DNA of 64,000 nucleotides from Candidatus Tepidiaquacellales bacterium OLB4/UTCHB1. GTDB taxonomy: Bacteria > Bacteroidota > Ignavibacteria > Tepidaquicellales > Tepidaquicellaceae. Where the stretch lies: the NCBI GenBank assembly GCA_002050165.1, contig MWSW01000012.1, positions 1 to 64,000 on the forward strand. The letters are read 5' to 3'. The position numbers and the translations under genes were made by a program. The notes below the pieces were generated by a model. The model searched no databases. It worked only from the letters and a program-made list of their open reading frames with translations, and was not told the DNA's origin. Position 1 is the stretch's first letter; each line of letters opens with the position of its first letter. Of this stretch, positions 44,520-53,363 are shown in pieces.

Positions 44520-45881
44520 TCAGTTATCTTTCATTTTGCTTGGTAGAGGAATATTATATTTGCTCATTAATTTGTATAAATGACTTCGTTGAATTGAAAG
44601 CGCCTCCGCAGTTTTTGAAACGTTATACTTGTAGTCGTTTAACATTTTTGAAATAAATATTTTTTCTGTTTCATTTTGAAAATCATTTAACGACATATTT
44701 TTATTAACGAGGTCGGAGATTATCTTATTATGCTTTGTCCCCGGGTATTCTATATCATCTACCTCAATTTCAGTCTTATCCAAACTGAAAATTAAGCGTT
44801 CAATAAAGTTTTTTAGTTCTCTTACATTTCCCGGCCAACGGAATGATTTCAACGTTGACAACGCTTGAGGAGAAAACTTCTTTGCAGGAACGTCATTTGC
44901 TTTGGATATCAAATCAATAAAATATTCAGCAAGAATCTGAATGTCTTCCTGACGCTCTCTTAAAGATGGTATGTTAATGCGAAGAACATTCATTCTATGG
45001 AATAAATCTTCTCTAAACCTGCCATCAGCAATCTCTTGCTGCATATCCTTATTAGTTGAAAAAATATATCTGAGGTCAAGGGAAACTTCCTTATTGTATC
45101 CGGAACGAGTCATTTTATTTTCTTCAATAACTTTGAGTAGTTTAGATTGCGCGTCTAGTGAAAGGTTACTAACTTCATCAAAATAAATTGTTCCGCCGTT
45201 TGCTTCCTCAATTTTCCCTTTCATTACAAGCTTTCCGGATTCAAACAATCCGAATAATTCAACATCAATTTTATCGTTAGAAATGTTGGCGCAATTAATT
45301 TTAACGAATGCATTTTCTGCACGTGCGGATTTGTAATGCAATTGTCTGGCAATGATATCTTTTCCTGTTCCACTTTCACCCGATATGAAAATGTTTGAAT
45401 CTACTTTCACATACTTGTCAATTAGCTCTTTAACTTCAAGTATTTCCTTGCTGGTACCTATGAGTTCAATTCCTTCCGATAAGCCACTTTTCAGGCGCTT
45501 GATTTCATCCCGTGATTTTTTGAAATCAATTGCATTCTTAAAAATTATTTTCAATTCCGGTAAATCCGGAAATGGTTTTTGAAGGAAGTTATAAGCACCC
45601 TTCTTTGTGGATTCAACCGCAGTTTCTATTGTACCGTGACCTGAAATCATTATAACTACAACATCCGGTTTAATTTGCTTTACTTTTTCCAAAGTTTCCA
45701 AACCATCTAATCCAGGCATTTTTATATCAAGCAAGACAAGTTCATAATCATTATCAGTAATTTTTTCGATAGCAGAATATCCATCGTTGCAGCTATCAGT
45801 TGAGTATCCCTCATGTTCAAGAATCAAACGTAAGGAATCAACTATGTTTTGTTCATCATCAACAATTAAAACTTTTACCAT
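44520..45881 (-). CDS. NtrC-type response regulator lacking the GAFTGA loop
   Basis: A 453-residue regulator in three parts. The receiver domain (1-~120) carries the phospho-acceptor Asp52 (LLDIKMPGLDG). The AAA+ domain (~138-365) has Walker A GESGTGKD (168-175), Walker B IYFDEV (232-237) and the arginine-containing GRFREDLFHRMNV. A Fis-type helix-turn-helix is C-terminal (~405-445). The loop that contacts sigma-54 should read GAFTGA after ELFG, but here ELFGLFESGKLVMKG replaces it and is shorter. By family knowledge it should therefore not activate sigma-54 promoters. No sensor kinase is adjacent. Confidence 0.88.
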   Translation of the reverse strand: MVKVLIVDDEQNIVDSLRLILEHEGYSTDSCNDGYSAIEKITDNDYELVLLDIKMPGLDGLETLEKVKQIKPDVVVIMISGHGTIETAVESTKKGAYNFLQKPFPDLPELKIIFKNAIDFKKSRDEIKRLKSGLSEGIELIGTSKEILEVKELIDKYVKVDSNIFISGESGTGKDIIARQLHYKSARAENAFVKINCANISNDKIDVELFGLFESGKLVMKGKIEEANGGTIYFDEVSNLSLDAQSKLLKVIEENKMTRSGYNKEVSLDLRYIFSTNKDMQQEIADGRFREDLFHRMNVLRINIPSLRERQEDIQILAEYFIDLISKANDVPAKKFSPQALSTLKSFRWPGNVRELKNFIERLIFSLDKTEIEVDDIEYPGTKHNKIISDLVNKNMSLNDFQNETEKIFISKMLNDYKYNVSKTAEALSIQRSHLYKLMSKYNIPLPSKMKDN

Positions 45882-45978
45882 GTTTGTAACGACTGTTAAT
45901 TTCTATAATTCTGTTATCTGTTAAATCATTCAGACGATATGCTTACTCATTATGAAATCAATTCTGCGACTGAATATT

Positions 45979-48321
45979 TTAAATACTTACAATCGTAACT
46001 CCTGTATCACCTTCATTCCAGTTTCCGTAACGGAATTCTTTTACTGCAGGGTTATTCTTTAAACTCTGTTTAACTGCTTCCCTAAGTTTACCTGTTCCTT
46101 TACCGTGTATGATGCTCACCTGATTCAACCCATTTATTTGTGCTTCCGAGAGAAATCTTTCAATCAACAAGTTCGCTTCTTCAGGATATAATCCTCTGAG
46201 ATCGAGCTCCGTTGATATTTCGGAAGTATTGACTTCTATCAGGTTATCAGTGGAATTACGTTCTCTTAATTCACTTTGATCAATTTTCTCAAGTTTATTT
46301 AACCCGACCTTTACCAAAATTCCGTTCATGTTTACAGAAACATTTTCACCGTCTGATTTAATTACCTTACCAATTGAACCTGAATTTTTAATTTTGACAA
46401 CGTCTCCCTTGTTAATTTCACCGATTTCTATTTTCTCGCTCGTATCCTGAATTTCTGTGAGATTTTTTGCTGTCCTCTGAAACCCGGTAACAACTTTTTT
46501 AATCTCCGATTTATTTTCCCTGATATCTCTTATCGTCCTGTCAATAAGTTTTTTCGCATTGTTAATAATTCCGGATGCCTCGAGTTTCGCTTCGTTTAAA
46601 ATTAATCGTTTATTCTTTTCGAGTTCTGAAATCTTCGATTCATATAATTTTGTGAGTCCACTTAATCGGGCTCGTTCGAGCTCATTTGAATTTTTTAGAT
46701 TTTCAAATTTCTGTTTGTTTATATTTAATTCCTTGATGAGATCTTCCAAATCCGAACCGGATGAACCTGAAAGCTCTCTTGCATAATTTAATATTGATTC
46801 GGGATAATTATATTTTGAGGCTATTTCAAACGTAAAACTCTGACCGGGCACACCTATTGAAAATTTGTAATTCGGTGAAAGTGTTTTATGATTGAATTCC
46901 AACGAAGCATTTTCAATGCCTTCTGTATTGTAAGCAAATATTTTTAGTTCACCGATATGAGTAGTTACAATAGTGGATACACCTGATTCAGTCAGATGTT
47001 TCAAAATAGCAGAAGACAAAGCACTTCCCAACAATGGGTCTGTTCCACTGCATATTTCGTCAATCAAAACTAAAGATGAACTATCCGCATTGTCTATTAT
47101 TCCCTTCAAAGATTTTAAATGCGAGCTGAACGTTGATAAATCGTTATCAATAGATTGTTCATCACCAATATTTACAAAGATATCCTTAAACAATCTCATT
47201 TCCGTATTATCTGCAACAGGCAGTAAAATACCGCACTGAAACATTAATTGAAGTAACCCGACAGTTTTCAATGCGACTGTTTTCCCACCGGCGTTCGGAC
47301 CCGTGATGATTATAGTTTTAATTTTATTGTCCATCGAAATGTCCAACGGAATTATGTCAGAGCGTTTATGATTTTGAAGGAGAATCGGGTGATAAGCGTT
47401 TTTTATATTAAAGTGTGACTCTGATAGTTTCGGGAGAACAGCATTAATTTCATTAGCATACTTAGACTTTGCTTGCAAAAAATCTATTTCTGAAAGTATT
47501 TCACAGTTAACTTCAAGTTCACTTACTTTTTCAGACACCTGTGAACTGATTTCTATAAGTATTCTTTGGATTTCGCGATTAATTTTATATCTGATTTCCG
47601 TAATTTCATTATTGAGTTCAATGGTTTCGCCCGGCTCAATAAATACGGTTGATCCTGAAGCTGAAGCTGAATGAATGATACCCGGAACCGACCGTTTGTT
47701 TTCAACTTTCACCGGAATAACAAATCTGCCCTCCCTTAGTGTAATAATTTCATCCTGAGATATCTCCCTTTCTGAATAATGCCGGAGCAATTTCAACAGG
47801 GTTTTTCGCAAGTGCTCTTCCTTCGAAGACAAAGATGATCTGAGTTTCCTTAACTCTATCGAAGCAGAGTCTTTAACTTCCCCATCATCATCTACAGTAA
47901 TGTTAATATTGTGCTCGAGTAACTTGTCAGTGTGAATGTCTTTACAGATACCAAACAAGTTATTGCATTCAGAAGCATAGGTCCTCTCTTTTGAATCAAA
48001 ATAACTTTTGACTCGCCTTGATACCTGTAAAAATGAGAGTACTTTCAGAAGCTCGGCGGAGGAAATGAAACTTCCATCAATCCTCAGAATTTTTAAGAGA
48101 TATCTGATATCGGATAATCCGCTTAAGTCAATCTCACCTTCGACATTTATCAGATACCGCATCTGGTCAGTTTTTCGGAGTTCTTGAATTAACTCATCTA
48201 GATTTGTTAAAAATTCCAGATTATCAATTTTAACTGATGGAAGATCAGATGAAAAATATTGTGAGATACGGTTCGTTATTTTGTGGAACTCAAGTTTTTC
48301 CTTTAACTCTTTGATGTTCAT
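45979..48321 (-). CDS. mutS2: MutS2 ATPase/endonuclease
   Basis: A 780-residue protein with the MutS2 order: core and clamp region, ATPase with Walker A GPNAGGKTVALK, LIDEICSGTDPLLGSAL (Walker B) and TTHIGELK, a coiled-coil, a KOW-like segment (GEINKGDVVKIKN...GSIGKVI), and a C-terminal Smr nuclease domain (ELDLRGLYPEEA and IIHGKGTGKLREAV). MutS2 suppresses recombination and, in Bacillus, splits collided ribosomes; it is not a mismatch repair protein. The ATG overlaps the cvpA stop by four bases. Confidence 0.94.
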   Translation of the reverse strand: MNIKELKEKLEFHKITNRISQYFSSDLPSVKIDNLEFLTNLDELIQELRKTDQMRYLINVEGEIDLSGLSDIRYLLKILRIDGSFISSAELLKVLSFLQVSRRVKSYFDSKERTYASECNNLFGICKDIHTDKLLEHNINITVDDDGEVKDSASIELRKLRSSLSSKEEHLRKTLLKLLRHYSEREISQDEIITLREGRFVIPVKVENKRSVPGIIHSASASGSTVFIEPGETIELNNEITEIRYKINREIQRILIEISSQVSEKVSELEVNCEILSEIDFLQAKSKYANEINAVLPKLSESHFNIKNAYHPILLQNHKRSDIIPLDISMDNKIKTIIITGPNAGGKTVALKTVGLLQLMFQCGILLPVADNTEMRLFKDIFVNIGDEQSIDNDLSTFSSHLKSLKGIIDNADSSSLVLIDEICSGTDPLLGSALSSAILKHLTESGVSTIVTTHIGELKIFAYNTEGIENASLEFNHKTLSPNYKFSIGVPGQSFTFEIASKYNYPESILNYARELSGSSGSDLEDLIKELNINKQKFENLKNSNELERARLSGLTKLYESKISELEKNKRLILNEAKLEASGIINNAKKLIDRTIRDIRENKSEIKKVVTGFQRTAKNLTEIQDTSEKIEIGEINKGDVVKIKNSGSIGKVIKSDGENVSVNMNGILVKVGLNKLEKIDQSELRERNSTDNLIEVNTSEISTELDLRGLYPEEANLLIERFLSEAQINGLNQVSIIHGKGTGKLREAVKQSLKNNPAVKEFRYGNWNEGDTGVTIVSI

Positions 48322-48836
48322 GGTATGGAATCGTTGAGAAATTCTATTTCATTTATATATGATTTAGTGACCGGGAATAATTCTGAAATAACATTAAAAG
48401 CATCAGGTGCAAATTCTATTACATCATCGTACAGCAATGAATTTCGTTTTATTTCATGCGGTATAAAGTCCAATGTGTTGATAAAAAGCAATATCATGCT
48501 CGCAATGAGAAGCCCCTGCAATAATCCGAATATCGTACCGGCAATTCTATCAATAGTTTTTGTTATGAAATTTATGCCTGAAATTTTCCTTGCAATGAGA
48601 ATACCCGCAAAATAAAATATCAAAACAACCGTAAAAAATGAAACAAGGTTCATCACAGTACTGTACCAGGAGAATTGCGATAGATAGGAGAGAATTTGGG
48701 AATTAAATTTTATAGCAACATACAGACCGGTCGCAATTCCGGTAAATGCAAGCAAGTTTTTAAGTAAGCCGCTGGTTAAACCGAAAATAGTAGGGATTCC
48801 GGCAACAATTATTATGAAGACATCAATCTGATTCAT
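48318..48836 (-). CDS. cvpA: CvpA-family membrane protein
   Basis: A 172-residue protein with four to five membrane helices. It starts MNQIDVFIIIVAGIPTIFGLTSGL, the typical CvpA N-terminus, with the conserved FKNLLAF-type stretch and DRIAGTIFGLLQGLL near the third helix. The cvpA-mutS2 pair is common in Bacteroidetes and Firmicutes. In E. coli CvpA affects envelope stress and colicin V production, but its mechanism is unclear. Confidence 0.85.
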   Translation of the reverse strand: MNQIDVFIIIVAGIPTIFGLTSGLLKNLLAFTGIATGLYVAIKFNSQILSYLSQFSWYSTVMNLVSFFTVVLIFYFAGILIARKISGINFITKTIDRIAGTIFGLLQGLLIASMILLFINTLDFIPHEIKRNSLLYDDVIEFAPDAFNVISELFPVTKSYINEIEFLNDSIP

Positions 48837-48880
48837 TCAGATATATTGAGGGAGCGGTTAGAATGAAAAAAAGGGCAGAA

Positions 48881-49330
48881 TTATCCGCCAAGTTTTGATT
48901 TAACCAATTCCTGAACCAACTTCCCGTCAACTTTACCTTTGAGTTCCTTCATTACAGCTCCCATAATTTTACCGAAGTCCGCCATTACTGGTGTTTCAAA
49001 ACCATCCACAATTGCGGATATAACTTTTTCTGCTTCTTCTCGCGACAATTGTTTTGGTAGAAACTCTTCGATAACTTTTAATTGCGCCGCCTCGTTGGCA
49101 GCTAACTCTTCCCGACCGCCGGCTTTGAACTGTTCAATTGAGTCGCGCCTCATTTTTGCCTGTTTGTTAAGCAACTGCAATTCCTCTTCTTCATTCATCT
49201 CCCGCCCTAAACCGGATTTATCCATCATAAGTATTTCTGACCTTATTGACCTTAAGGTATCAAGTCTGGTCTGATCTTTTGCAAGCATTGCTTTTTTCAA
49301 CTCATCATTAATCTTATCCTTCAGGTTCAT
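48881..49330 (-). CDS. yqeY: GatB/YqeY domain protein
   Basis: A 149-residue cytoplasmic protein. The family N-terminus (MNLKDKINDELKKAMLAKD) and core (LDTLRSIRSEIL, QAKMRRDSIEQFKAGGREELA, EEFLPKQLSREE) are complete, as is the C-terminal MGAVMKELKGKVDG. YqeY is homologous to the tRNA-binding tail of the GatB subunit of the Glu-tRNA amidotransferase, and its own role is unsettled. Its ATG overlaps the stop of the TPR gene upstream. Confidence 0.92.
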   Translation of the reverse strand: MNLKDKINDELKKAMLAKDQTRLDTLRSIRSEILMMDKSGLGREMNEEEELQLLNKQAKMRRDSIEQFKAGGREELAANEAAQLKVIEEFLPKQLSREEAEKVISAIVDGFETPVMADFGKIMGAVMKELKGKVDGKLVQELVKSKLGG

Positions 49331-50001
49331 AAAAAGAGCCCTTCGAATTTTTCCGTTAAAGCAATGTAAGTGGATTTCGGATAATCTTTCCTTAACTTTT
49401 CTAAAACTTTCATGTAACCATCTTTATCGTTAACTTTTGAATAATTTCTGGCAGCGTAGTAGAGGAATTGGTCATTTAACGCAATGTCGGGATTGATCCC
49501 GGCAGCCTTTTCAAACTGTTGCGCTGCCTCAAGATACTGTAATTTTGCCTCGTAAACCGCAGCAACTCCCGCAAGAGAAGTTGCTTTATAAATTAAATTG
49601 CTTCCGGAGTATGAATCGTAATATTTTAACGCATTATCAAAATCCAATAAGGCAAAATAACTGTTCCCTAATAAAAGCTTCGCGGTATTACCGGATTCTG
49701 TTGACCCGTATTCATTTACAATGTAAAGTAAACCTCTTGTAGTTCCGGCAGAATCACCATTAATTGCTTGATCATATTTTTGTTGATCGTAAAGTCTCTG
49801 AACTTTTACTAGTTCCATATTCGCCTCTTCTTCAGCAGCCTTTTTATTGTTAATGTAGAAAAATATCCCCGCTGCGATTAAGACAATTACGGTTAATGCA
49901 ATGTAAACAGTTTTTGAATTGTTTTGAAAATACTCAACTGCTTTGTAGTAATAGAATAAAACCTTGTCGTCTGTTGATGTTTTTTTTATGTTCTTTGCCA
50001 T
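49327..50001 (-). CDS. Membrane-anchored TPR protein (YfgM-like)
   Basis: A 224-residue protein. A cytoplasmic N-terminus (~1-32) is followed by one membrane helix (~33-51, VYIALTVIVLIAAGIFFYI) and an extracytoplasmic TPR region (AKLLLGNSYFALLDFDNALKYY and AAVYEAKLQYLEAAQQFEKAAG). The layout resembles YfgM, which in E. coli binds the SecYEG translocon and periplasmic chaperones. Whether it does so here is inference. It is the first gene of the run with yqeY, cvpA and mutS2. Confidence 0.78.
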   Translation of the reverse strand: MAKNIKKTSTDDKVLFYYYKAVEYFQNNSKTVYIALTVIVLIAAGIFFYINNKKAAEEEANMELVKVQRLYDQQKYDQAINGDSAGTTRGLLYIVNEYGSTESGNTAKLLLGNSYFALLDFDNALKYYDSYSGSNLIYKATSLAGVAAVYEAKLQYLEAAQQFEKAAGINPDIALNDQFLYYAARNYSKVNDKDGYMKVLEKLRKDYPKSTYIALTEKFEGLFL

Positions 50002-50260
50002 GAATTAATTGATTATACAAGTATGCAATTTAACTTTTGCAACGGGATATTAAAAGTCATATTGCGTAATACGAAATTTGTTATAAGACTACAATTTATT
50101 ACATTTAATTTCAAATTACATCTTAATATATTAATGATTAAAAAATATTTTATATTAACCTAACCGATAAATATCTCTCGAACTTTGAAATAATTTTTAT
50201 CTTCCTGCTCGTGTTTGCAATAATAGGTTTAATAGCGTTAAACATAATCCTGATTTGATA

Positions 50261-51196
50261 ATGACGAATCAGCTCAAGTATTATATCCATAGACCGGGAA
50301 TATTAATTACGACAGGTAAAGACAGAATTGATTTCTTTAACCGGATGTCAACTAATGATCTCAGTAAAATAACTGCCGGTTCATATTTGAAAACAAGCTT
50401 TACGTCTGACAAAGGCCGAATAATAGCTTTTGTCACAATAATCAATTTTGAAAACAAATCCTTCATAATTCTGCCTAAAGATCAAACGGAATATTTTAAA
50501 AATCATCTCGAGAAGTATATTATAACTGAGGATGTGGTTATAGATGACCTTAAAAAAGATATTTTTAAAGTTTCGATTATTTCTGACAAACCGATCGAAG
50601 CGTCAGAACTAATATTCAAGACTCCGATTTTGAACGGTAATTCGGTTTCAAATATTTCTAAGAATACTTGCGCATTTGCTGATGATTTTGGTTTGAAATT
50701 TTTAAATATTATTACAACCGAAGATGAACTAAGTATTTATGAAGAAGCCTTGAAAGATGCCTGCAGGCTTGACGACGTTGAGTTTGCAAAAATAAAAATT
50801 GAAAATTTTATTCCTTCATTTCCAGGTGAATTAAATGATGAAATCAATCCTGTTGAAATTGGATTGTCCTCCTTCATATCGTATTCGAAGGGTTGCTACA
50901 TTGGTCAGGAAGTTATATCCCGACTTGATGCACAGAGGAAAATACCAAAACAATTAGTCCGGATTGAAACAGATTTACCGGTGGAAAGAGGAGACAGAAT
51001 TATTTCAATTACGCGTTCGGAGGAGCATGACTGCGGATTCATATCCACTTCAGTTTCCGGTTACAATAAAGCTCTTGGATTTATCAGAAGCGTTGATTTG
51101 AAGCCCGGTAATGCGTATGTTGTACTTTCAGGGATTAAACGGATTCCGGTACGATTACATTTATCAGAAAAAATAAATTCATTAATTAAAAAATAA
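50261..51196 (+). CDS. ygfZ: YgfZ/GcvT-like folate-binding protein
   Basis: A protein of about 311 residues from the ATG at 50261; the frame opens at a TTG two codons earlier. It has the T-protein fold with an aminomethyltransferase-like N-terminal domain ([16 protein letters not shown]) and the YgfZ signature [14 protein letters not shown] containing the conserved cysteine. YgfZ-family proteins bind folate and support assembly or repair of iron-sulfur enzymes such as MiaB. It lies two bases before fbaB, in one operon. Confidence 0.88.
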   Translation: MTNQLKYYIHRPGILITTGKDRIDFFNRMSTNDLSKITAGSYLKTSFTSDKGRIIAFVTIINFENKSFIILPKDQTEYFKNHLEKYIITEDVVIDDLKKDIFKVSIISDKPIEASELIFKTPILNGNSVSNISKNTCAFADDFGLKFLNIITTEDELSIYEEALKDACRLDDVEFAKIKIENFIPSFPGELNDEINPVEIGLSSFISYSKGCYIGQEVISRLDAQRKIPKQLVRIETDLPVERGDRIISITRSEEHDCGFISTSVSGYNKALGFIRSVDLKPGNAYVVLSGIKRIPVRLHLSEKINSLIKK

Positions 51197-51198
51197 TC

Positions 51199-52260
51199 AT
51201 GATAGAAAAAATCAGAGAACTTCTCGGGAGCGAGGCGGATTCACTGTTGAAACATGAGTCAAAGACAATCTCAAAAGAGCTTCTGCATTTACCCGGTCCG
51301 GATTTTGTTGACAGAGTCTGGAGCATTTCTGACCGATCCCCGAATGTTTTGCGGAATATGCAACTAATTCACAATACAGGCAGGCTTGGTGGAACTGGTT
51401 ACGTTTCAATCCTTCCGGTTGATCAAGGGATCGAACACTCGGCCGGGGCTTCATTTGCTCCAAACCCGATTTATTTTGATCCGGAAAATATCGTCAAACT
51501 TGCAATTGAAGGTGGTTGTAATGCTGTTGCTTCAACACTTGGCGTATTAGGCGCTGTTTCTCGTAAGTATGCCCATAAGATTCCTTTTATAGTAAAAATT
51601 AATCACAATGAATTACTCACCTACCCAAATAAATTTGATCAGATTATGTTTGCAAATGTAGATCAGGCATTCGATATGGGAGCGGTTGCTGTAGGTGCAA
51701 CTATTTACTTCGGCTCTGACGAAGCAACAAGACAAATTCAGGAAGTCTCTGAAGCTTTCAGTTACGCTCACGATCTGGGGCTAGTTACAATTCTTTGGTG
51801 TTACCTGAGAAATTCAGAATTCAAGCAGGGAGATAAAGATTATCACGTTTCTGCTGATTTAACCGGACAAGCAAATCATCTCGGTGTTACTATTGAAGCT
51901 GATATCATCAAACAAAAGCTACCGGAAAATAACGGAGGATATAATGCCCTTAAGTTTGGAAAGACCCACAAAGACGTTTACGACAAGTTGACTTCTGATA
52001 ATCCGATAGATTTAACAAGATATCAGGTTGCAAATTGTTATATGGGTAGATCAGGTTTAATAAACTCCGGAGGCGCTTCAACCGGAAAAGTTGATTCCGA
52101 TTTCGCCGAAGCTGTGCGAACTGCAGTGATTAATAAACGCGCAGGGGGAATGGGATTAATCTCAGGGAGGAAAGCATTCCAAAAACCAATGGATGAAGGT
52201 GTAAAACTTCTCAATGCTATACAGGATGTTTATATTGAAAAAGAAATTACCGTTGCATAA
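51199..52260 (+). CDS. fbaB: Class I fructose-bisphosphate aldolase (FbaB/DhnA family)
   Basis: A 353-residue glycolytic aldolase of the archaeal-type class I family, which forms a Schiff base with a lysine and needs no metal. Typical segments are [31 protein letters not shown], a candidate lysine region [11 protein letters not shown], and the C-terminal [20 protein letters not shown]. It splits fructose-1,6-bisphosphate to DHAP and glyceraldehyde-3-phosphate, or runs in reverse in gluconeogenesis. It is cotranscribed with ygfZ and followed by a small basic protein and a terminator. Confidence 0.92.
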   Translation: MIEKIRELLGSEADSLLKHESKTISKELLHLPGPDFVDRVWSISDRSPNVLRNMQLIHNTGRLGGTGYVSILPVDQGIEHSAGASFAPNPIYFDPENIVKLAIEGGCNAVASTLGVLGAVSRKYAHKIPFIVKINHNELLTYPNKFDQIMFANVDQAFDMGAVAVGATIYFGSDEATRQIQEVSEAFSYAHDLGLVTILWCYLRNSEFKQGDKDYHVSADLTGQANHLGVTIEADIIKQKLPENNGGYNALKFGKTHKDVYDKLTSDNPIDLTRYQVANCYMGRSGLINSGGASTGKVDSDFAEAVRTAVINKRAGGMGLISGRKAFQKPMDEGVKLLNAIQDVYIEKEITVA

Positions 52261-52277
52261 AATTCAAATTATACTTT

Positions 52278-52382
52278 ATGAACAAACCCAAAAAAACAGC
52301 TCTTAAAAAACACAGGAAAACAAAAATAAAACTTAAAGCGAAATTGAAGGCATCTAAAGCTCTCGCTAAAAAGAAAAGTTAA
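52278..52382 (+). CDS. 34-residue Lys-rich basic protein
   Basis: A very short gene 17 bases after fbaB and just before a strong terminator. The product (MNKPKKTALKKHRKTKIKLK...) is almost half Lys and Arg with no acidic residue, like ribosome-associated peptides. I do not know its family with certainty. No strong ribosome binding site precedes the ATG. The codon pattern and the placement inside a terminated operon support a real gene. Confidence 0.6.
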   Translation: MNKPKKTALKKHRKTKIKLKAKLKASKALAKKKS

Positions 52383-52409
52383 TTCTTAGCATACAACTAT
52401 TATTAATCT

Positions 52410-52440
52410 TAAAAGCGGAGGACGGATATCTCCGCTTTTA
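52410..52440 (+). terminator. Rho-independent terminator after the small basic gene
   Basis: TAAAAGCGGAG (52410-52420), a nine-base loop, CTCCGCTTTTA (52430-52440), an 11-bp perfect stem ending in Ts. Confidence 0.88.
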
Positions 52441-52457
52441 CATTTTATTCCGGGTTA

Positions 52458-53363
52458 TTGAAAAAAATATTCATTATTGTTTACCTCACCATTTCGGCTG
52501 CATTAACACCGGTCGCGGCAAAATACGTAGTTGAACAAGTTTCACCTCTATCTCTCGCATTTTTCAGATTTGGTTTAGCTACGGTTATATTAATTGTTGT
52601 GTTTCTCATCAGAAATTTAAATTTTAAGATAGACAAAAAAGATCTCCCGAAGTTTTTATTTCTTGGTGCTCTCGTAATTCCAGTTAATCAATTCTTTTTC
52701 CTTGAAGGTATTAAACTATCCACTGCTTCATTCAGTGGTGTAATGTATGCATGCACTCCGCTGTTCATATACATAATTGCCATATTCCGAAATGATGAAA
52801 CGTTTTATAAAACAAAAATGATCTCAATTGCGTTATCAATCACTGGAATTGTTTTGATATTCTGGGAAGGTTTAATGCGGGCAAATAGTGCAGGTTTATC
52901 AACCTTGACGGGTGATGCTTTTTTGTTCTTTGCGGTTTTATCGTGGTCATTTTACCTTGCACTCTCAAAAAATCCAATTGCTAAGTATGGTACTTTAAAA
53001 ACTTCAACTATTGCATTTATTATCGGAATGATTTTTTATATTCCGGTCTTTATCTTTGATTACAAAAATTTTACACTGGCTAAACTTGACATTTACGGAT
53101 TCATTGGGTTCTTTTATTTATCTGTACTTGTAGCCTTCGGAGGTTATTTCATTTACTCCTATTCTACAAAAATTGTACCCACAAGCACACTCACAACACT
53201 TACAAATTCATCTCCTATCATTACAATTATATTTTCTTACATTTTATTGAAGGAAGATTTATCATATTTTTTTCTCATCGGTTCAATAGTTACTATACTG
53301 GGTGTATTTATAGCAAGCAGGGTTGATAAAAAGCTTTTAAAAGTTTCAATCTTAAATGAATAA
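52458..53363 (+). CDS. EamA/DMT-family transporter
   Basis: A 301-residue protein with ten membrane helices in two EamA repeats (~1-135 and ~150-290). Typical features are SPLSLAFFRFGLAT in the first repeat and LTTLTNSSPIITIIFSYILLKEDLS in the second. Family members export or import small metabolites such as amino acids; the substrate is not readable. It has a TTG start shortly after the terminator. Its end overlaps the CDF gene by eight bases. Confidence 0.88.
   Translation: MKKIFIIVYLTISAALTPVAAKYVVEQVSPLSLAFFRFGLATVILIVVFLIRNLNFKIDKKDLPKFLFLGALVIPVNQFFFLEGIKLSTASFSGVMYACTPLFIYIIAIFRNDETFYKTKMISIALSITGIVLIFWEGLMRANSAGLSTLTGDAFLFFAVLSWSFYLALSKNPIAKYGTLKTSTIAFIIGMIFYIPVFIFDYKNFTLAKLDIYGFIGFFYLSVLVAFGGYFIYSYSTKIVPTSTLTTLTNSSPIITIIFSYILLKEDLSYFFLIGSIVTILGVFIASRVDKKLLKVSILNE

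Noticed and set aside
50142-50255. Hydrophobic open frame upstream of ygfZ (ending NIILI, TGA at 50255)
   Set aside because: It has no ATG, GTG or TTG that would give more than a fragment, and no ribosome binding site. Probably chance in AT-rich sequence.
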